In this document: piece by piece, positions 57,351 through 60,797 of the stretch
How the letters are laid out: every line of letters begins with the position of its first letter
Position numbering within the stretch: the first letter of the stretch is position 1
Assembly (NCBI RefSeq): GCF_020736845.1
Contig: NZ_JAFFQR010000112.1
Coordinates: 694,719 to 755,515 of the forward strand
Direction: 5' to 3'
Source of the DNA: Paenibacillus farraposensis
GTDB lineage: Bacteria; Bacillota; Bacilli; Paenibacillales; Paenibacillaceae
DNA length: 60,797 nt
Translations under genes and position numbers: made by a program
The notes under the pieces: model-generated
Database searches by the model: none
Told to the model about the DNA's origin: nothing
The model's input: only the letters and a program-made list of their open reading frames with translations

Positions 57351-58106
57351 CTGAACAATGGCAACCGCTTGCTGAATTATGCATTACTGTTGGACCCTTC
57401 CCTGCCCGTCGGCGGCTTTACCCGTTCTTATGGATTGGAGGAGTTGTTCCGTAATGGACGATTGACATGCCTGCAAGACCTGGTGCATTACATGAGGGAC
57501 GTCTTGTATACCCAATTCACAGCCTTGGATGGCATGGCTATCAAAAGCCTGTATGCCGCCATTCAGCAGGAGGACGGCTGGCGCATGGCTCTTATTGATA
57601 AGATGCTGCACACCCAGCGTTCGTCTCTACAGCACACGCAAGAGTCACGTCTATCCGGTCAGCGCCTGATCAAGCTAGCTAAAGCTCTTTATCCTTGGCT
57701 TGAATTTGATCAGCTTGAGGAGAGCCTCATTCAGTACAGCGCAACTGGCACGCTCGCTACCGTTCATACCTGGATCAACTTCCTCCTGGGAAATGATATG
57801 GAGCAGACGATTCACGGCTATCTTGCCGCAGTGGTGTCCTTTTGTGTCGAGGATGCTTCCAAGCTGCTGAATACACCTTACGAGGAAAAGAATCCTTTCA
57901 TCGAGCGTACGACCAGCGAACTGCTCACCGTCTGGACAACGCTCAATGCGCCTGAGCCAGCCGCATTTCAGCACGAGCTGCTTTACAGGCATTGGTCCAG
58001 CTCCTACATCACTCAACCCCCTTATTGGACTCGCAAGAGTCAATCGGATGAAGTGAGGCCGTTTTCCGCGCCTGGCTTATCCAAGCGCCTTCCGGCATCC
58101 CCCTAA
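57351..58106 (+). CDS. ureF: Orphan UreF-like urease accessory protein
   Basis: About 251 residues from CTG 57351, which lies seven bases after a perfect AAGGAGGTGA. The next in-frame start is TTG 57369 without a site. LLDPSLPVGGFTRSYGLEEL matches the UreF N-terminus, and PEPAAFQHELLYRHWSSSYI the usual end. About 28 extra residues follow. UreF assists nickel loading of urease with UreD/G. No other ure gene is in view, so it may be a stray copy or serve another purpose. A gap of 244 bases before it shows no gene. Confidence 0.75.
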   Translation: MNNGNRLLNYALLLDPSLPVGGFTRSYGLEELFRNGRLTCLQDLVHYMRDVLYTQFTALDGMAIKSLYAAIQQEDGWRMALIDKMLHTQRSSLQHTQESRLSGQRLIKLAKALYPWLEFDQLEESLIQYSATGTLATVHTWINFLLGNDMEQTIHGYLAAVVSFCVEDASKLLNTPYEEKNPFIERTTSELLTVWTTLNAPEPAAFQHELLYRHWSSSYITQPPYWTRKSQSDEVRPFSAPGLSKRLPASP

Positions 58107-58137
58107 TGGTTGCGTCCACCATCCGGCCGCAGCACGA

Positions 58138-58179
58138 AAAGCACTCTTCCACTTTCTTCAAGCGGCAGAGTGCTTTTTC
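58138..58179 (+). terminator. Terminator after ureF
   Basis: AAAAGCACTCT and AGAGTGCTTTTT pair across a 19-base loop 32 bases after the stop. Confidence 0.9.
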
Positions 58180-58281
58180 CCTAACATACATACTTCCACA
58201 CCGTGGCAGGCTCTAGACGGACGATCCAAGCCATCTATAACTTATTCAAGTAATTATTTTGATAAAATAACGCATTTACGA

Positions 58282-58310
58282 TTGTAAAAACACGCATAAA
58301 AGTGTATCAT
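58282..58310 (+). promoter_or_regulatory. Promoter of the 58399 HTH gene
   Basis: TTGTAA and TATCAT with a 17-base spacer, about 90 bases before the TTG start. Confidence 0.5.
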
Positions 58311-58398
58311 GGTTTCAGATGGTTAATTCTAACATGTTTACTGATGATTATTATAACACACCAATTATTCTGCAAAAATCCGTAAGGGGCGATTTCTC

Positions 58399-58620
58399 TT
58401 GAACAACAAAATGCCTGTCACCTCCTTCGGGTGGGCCATCAAACAACGGCTTGTCGAACTTCGAATGGATCAGAAAACATTTTGCGAAGAACACAACATT
58501 CCGCCTTCACGTTTATCCAATCTGATTCATGGCACCCGCAGAGCACATAGGTACAGAAAAAAAGTTGCTGCAATTCTGAACATTGACGATAACGATTATA
58601 AGGAGGCATCAATACTATAA
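58399..58620 (+). CDS. Small helix-turn-helix protein
   Basis: A 73-residue protein (FGWAIKQRLVELRMDQKTFC, EEHNIPPSRLSNLIHGTRRA) with an XRE-like HTH covering most of its length. It starts at TTG after AAGGGG. FGWAIKQRLVELRM is reminiscent of small phage-derived regulators of Bacilli. A weak hairpin (AACCCG/CGGGTT, near 58700) follows. Confidence 0.75.
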   Translation: MNNKMPVTSFGWAIKQRLVELRMDQKTFCEEHNIPPSRLSNLIHGTRRAHRYRKKVAAILNIDDNDYKEASIL

Positions 58621-58745
58621 AATTAACAATATAAGAAGTCCAGTTGCATAAATAGCAATCTAACCCCATATACCCTAAATAAACTCGTAATTCGAACCCG
58701 CCAGTCCGTTTTACGGGTTTTCATTCTGGGTATTTAACGAGGAGA

Positions 58746-59129
58746 TCATTCTGGCTTTGCTTTGTTATTCTCATTTTTTTGCTTACGGTATTTCGCAAAT
58801 TCAACATATTCCAAAATAAAATTCTGTTCATCTGCATTCAGATCTTCTACCTGGCAATCCAATGGCCCCATCACCCCAAAAAAATAAGCAGCCTTTTGTT
58901 CCTGAAGGACACCTTCCCCCGGCTTGATCCCTTTCATTAACCAGTCGAGCGAAACGTTAAAAAAGTCGGAAATCTGAATTAAATGCGCCGTACCAGGCGT
59001 CGTCTTTCCTCTTCTCCAATCGCCGAGATTTCCTGAACTGATTTTAAGCTTTTCACAAAATGCCTTCTTGGTCATGCCCCGATCCTTAATCAAAGCTTCA
59101 ATCCGCTGATAAATCGTTTGATCTCCCAA
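58746..59129 (-). CDS. XRE-family regulator, paralogue A
   Basis: A 127-residue protein with an N-terminal HTH (MTKKAFCEKLKISSGNLGDW, RRGKTTPGTAHLIQISDFFN) and a C-terminal helical domain (YFFGVMGPLDCQ, ILEYVEFAKYRKQK). TTG start with GGAGGGG. It is clearly paralogous to the next gene along its whole length, so the pair arose by duplication. Confidence 0.88.
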   Translation of the reverse strand: MGDQTIYQRIEALIKDRGMTKKAFCEKLKISSGNLGDWRRGKTTPGTAHLIQISDFFNVSLDWLMKGIKPGEGVLQEQKAAYFFGVMGPLDCQVEDLNADEQNFILEYVEFAKYRKQKNENNKAKPE

Positions 59130-59286
59130 AATACTTCCCCTCCAACACCGTAACTTTCACTATTGAAACCTCATTTCAAGCCTACTCATTCTTACTTAAG
59201 CAAGATCATTCGATCAGAAGACGCTTGCTGGGTTTATGCAAAATGCTCACTTATTCAGGTGATTTTTCGTCAAAACTCAAAAAACA

Positions 59287-59661
59287 TTATTCAATAGTGG
59301 AATTGCTCTGATTTTTCTCTTTACGAAAACGAGTAAATTCAATATACTCAAGTATAAAATCCTTTTCTGCCTTACCAAGCGATTCCCCCTGGCAATTCAG
59401 TTGCCCTGAAGCTCCAAAAAAATAAAGGTCCTTCGACTCCTTCAAGGCCTCACCCTGCACCTCTCGTCCCAGCATAATCCAATCCAGACTGGCATTAAAA
59501 AACGAAGCGATCTCAATGAGTTTATTCGTGCCCGGCGTCGTTTTTCCTCTTTTCCAATCTCCAAAGTTGCCCGTACTAATCCCCAACTGCTCGCAAAACG
59601 CTTTTTTGGTCATTCCCCGTTCCTTGATAAGTTGCTCAATACGTTGGTAAATAGATTGCAT
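59287..59661 (-). CDS. XRE-family regulator, paralogue B
   Basis: A 124-residue protein parallel to paralogue A: HTH MTKKAFCEQLGISTGNFGDW followed by KRGKTTPGTNKLIEIASFFN, then YFFGASGQLNCQ and ILEYIEFTRFRKEK. GGAGGAAGG precedes the ATG. It may regulate itself and its neighbour. The target is unknown. Confidence 0.88.
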   Translation of the reverse strand: MQSIYQRIEQLIKERGMTKKAFCEQLGISTGNFGDWKRGKTTPGTNKLIEIASFFNASLDWIMLGREVQGEALKESKDLYFFGASGQLNCQGESLGKAEKDFILEYIEFTRFRKEKNQSNSTIE

Positions 59662-59788
59662 AGAAGTTCCTTCCTCCCTAGCAGGCTCTCTATTAACGAT
59701 ATCATGTCCCCTGGTTCCATTTCAAAGATCACATGTGCCCCAATTGCCGAATTATGTATGTTGGCTTTTATTATACCACATTATACAA

Positions 59789-59821
59789 CAAAAACCGCCT
59801 GTTTTCCGAAGAAAACGGCGG
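59789..59821 (-). terminator. Terminator of the MarR gene
   Basis: On the minus strand CCGCCGTTTTC and GAAAACAGGCGG pair across TTCG with one bulge, followed by TTTTTG. Confidence 0.88.
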
Positions 59822-59848
59822 CGCCCCCAGTCATCTTGTGTATACCAA

Positions 59849-60304
59849 TTACGGAGTGGAGTTGTCGATTTTAAGTAAAATCTGCTTCAATTCATTCAAC
59901 GCTTCACTCAGGCGCAATAAATCCTCTTCCGGCAAGAACACCAGTCTCTCCTGGATTTTACCGGAAAATACATGAAATACCTGTTCACAAAAAGCATCGC
60001 CCTCTTCAGTAATGGCCACGTTTACGACTCTGCGATCCGAGTCACAGGACTGGCGATCAGCCAGCCCATGCTCCACCAGCTTGTCCAAAAGAGGAGTCAT
60101 GTTCGGACGTGAAACATTAAGCTGTTTGGACAAATCCGATACCGTTGACGAGCGTACCTCGCGCAGCAGCAATAAAACCTGAAAGTTATTAGGCGATAAA
60201 TGTAATGGGAAATCGAGCGGACCGTAGGTGAAAAACTTCTTCTTCACAATCGGAAACAAGCCCAAAATATTTTCTGATATATTTCCTAACAGTTGAGTGT
60301 CCAT
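59849..60304 (-). CDS. MarR-family regulator
   Basis: A 151-residue winged-helix regulator. LSPNNFQVLLLLREVRSSTV leads to the recognition HTH VSDLSKQLNVSRPNMTPLLD, and the wing has DRQSCDSDRRVVNVAITEEG. It lacks the N-terminal Cys typical of OhrR, so peroxide sensing of that kind is unlikely. A neighbouring transporter or enzyme target is not visible. Upstream is AT-rich promoter-like sequence. Confidence 0.92.
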   Translation of the reverse strand: MDTQLLGNISENILGLFPIVKKKFFTYGPLDFPLHLSPNNFQVLLLLREVRSSTVSDLSKQLNVSRPNMTPLLDKLVEHGLADRQSCDSDRRVVNVAITEEGDAFCEQVFHVFSGKIQERLVFLPEEDLLRLSEALNELKQILLKIDNSTP

Positions 60305-60423
60305 AATTTTTCACCGTCACTTCGTAAGTTTATACTTATCATTTTATAACATTATGTCGTTATATTATACTATTTAATCATTATTTCATTAGAATGATTA
60401 CTTTTTTTGCATCACTACGCAAA

Positions 60424-60453
60424 CAAAAAAAGCCTCTACTGCGAGAGACTTTT
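60424..60453 (-). terminator. Terminator of the tRNA cluster
   Basis: On the minus strand AGTCTCT and AGAGGCT pair across CGCAGT (one G-T pair) and TTTTTTTG follows, downstream of tRNA-Leu. Confidence 0.8.
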
Positions 60454-60469
60454 CCGTTCATTCCATTGA

Positions 60470-60552
60470 TGCGGTCGAGAGGACTCGAACCTCCACGAGC
60501 GTACGCTCACTACCCCCTCAAGATAGCGTGTCTGCCATTCCACCACGACCGC
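60470..60552 (-). tRNA. tRNA-Leu (GAG), second copy
   Basis: An 83-nt tRNA almost identical to the one at 57024. The variable arm reads GAGC/GCTC in place of GGGC/GCCC, a compensatory pair change. The anticodon loop TTGAGGG is the same. It is the last gene of the tRNA operon. Confidence 0.97.
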
Positions 60553-60567
60553 ATAACAAAATATAAA

Positions 60568-60643
60568 TGGTGAGCCATGAAGGACTCGAACCTTCGACAC
60601 CCTGATTAAAAGTCAGGTGCTCTACCAACTGAGCTAATGGCTC
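60568..60643 (-). tRNA. tRNA-Lys (TTT)
   Basis: A 76-nt tRNA with encoded CCA: acceptor GAGCCAT/ATGGCTC, D-arm AGCTCAGTTGGTAGAGC, anticodon loop CTTTTAA, T-loop TTCGAGT. Confidence 0.98.
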
Positions 60644-60729
60644 ATGCTGTTCATCCAAGCTGTCCGCCATTAGACCAGACCTCAGGAATACCCCTTAAGC
60701 ATGCAACATGTAATCTATCAAGACAACAA

Positions 60730-60797
60730 TGACCCGTAGGGGATTCGAACCCCTGTTACCTCCGTGAAAGGGAGGTGTCTTAACCCCTTGACCAACG
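60730..60797 (-). tRNA. tRNA-Glu (TTC), cut by the window edge
   Basis: The visible part starts CGTTGGTCAAGGGGTTAAGA, has anticodon loop CTTTCAC and T-arm AGGGGTTCGAATCCCCT. The first four acceptor bases lie beyond the edge. No CCA is encoded. Confidence 0.95.

Noticed and set aside
59849..60304. MarR gene as OhrR, the regulator of the peroxidase
   Set aside because: The N-terminal reactive Cys region of OhrR is missing, and the gene is 3 kb away in a separate unit.
1..60797. CRISPR arrays, toxin-antitoxin pairs and transposase genes
   Set aside because: No regularly spaced repeats, no recognisable toxin family next to an antitoxin, and no DDE transposase or terminal inverted repeats were seen.

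Overview
The window looks like a chromosomal segment of a Paenibacillus-type Firmicute carrying most of one integrated phage. The genus is inferred, possibly near P. polymyxa. The signs are strong AGGAGG-type ribosome binding sites, a ydaO-type c-di-AMP riboswitch in front of kdp, a PBSX-like tail operon, and host genes (cpaF/cpaE, kdp, mntH, orphan ureF, DCC-family oxidoreductase, LppM-like lipoprotein) of a low-to-medium GC Gram-positive.

Region 1 (1 to about 41,568) is a prophage whose far end, with lysis genes and the other attachment site, lies left of the window. Nearly everything is read right to left. From the right: a large serine integrase and LexA-like repressor (+ strand), a divergent lytic promoter, a Cro-like protein and antirepressor, a recombination/replication set (ERF, SSB, DnaD-like, DnaC-like, RuvC-like), many small early proteins, and a DNA-modification cassette. 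The cassette holds a TGT/DpdA-like protein, an HNH nuclease, an interrupted cytosine methyltransferase overprinted by a second ORF, and an adenine methyltransferase. A sigma-like late regulator and a 420-nt structured non-coding block follow. The morphogenesis genes run terS, terL, portal, MuF-JAMM fusion, scaffold, capsid, connectors, sheath, tube, frameshifted tail chaperone, tape measure, LysM/hub/baseplate and a beta-helix tail spike. Two moron-like genes (6223-6489 and 8868-9419) sit in the tail region.

Region 2 (41,554-43,775) is the start of a tad/cpa pilus locus. The phage has cut cpaF after its GHDGSL motif, so the ATPase ends early. The upstream cpaE/tadZ-like gene has a leader with an attenuator-like terminator and a tetranucleotide repeat.

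Region 3 (43,815-56,128) centres on ion homeostasis. It has a histidine-rich peptide, a kinase-less protein with two KdpD-USP units in tandem, a lipoprotein, a DCC oxidoreductase, mntH, and a kdp operon (Rossmann-like gene, 37-aa membrane peptide, kdpF, kdpA, kdpB, kdpC). The operon starts from a c-di-AMP riboswitch and terminator.

Region 4 (56,377-60,797) holds a glutathione peroxidase under a palindromic operator, two near-identical tRNA-Leu(GAG) genes 3.4 kb apart bracketing an orphan ureF and small HTH regulators, a MarR regulator, and tRNA-Lys and partial tRNA-Glu genes at the edge. Starts were chosen by ribosome binding site, so several differ from the longest open frame. Family names come from motif recognition, without database searches.
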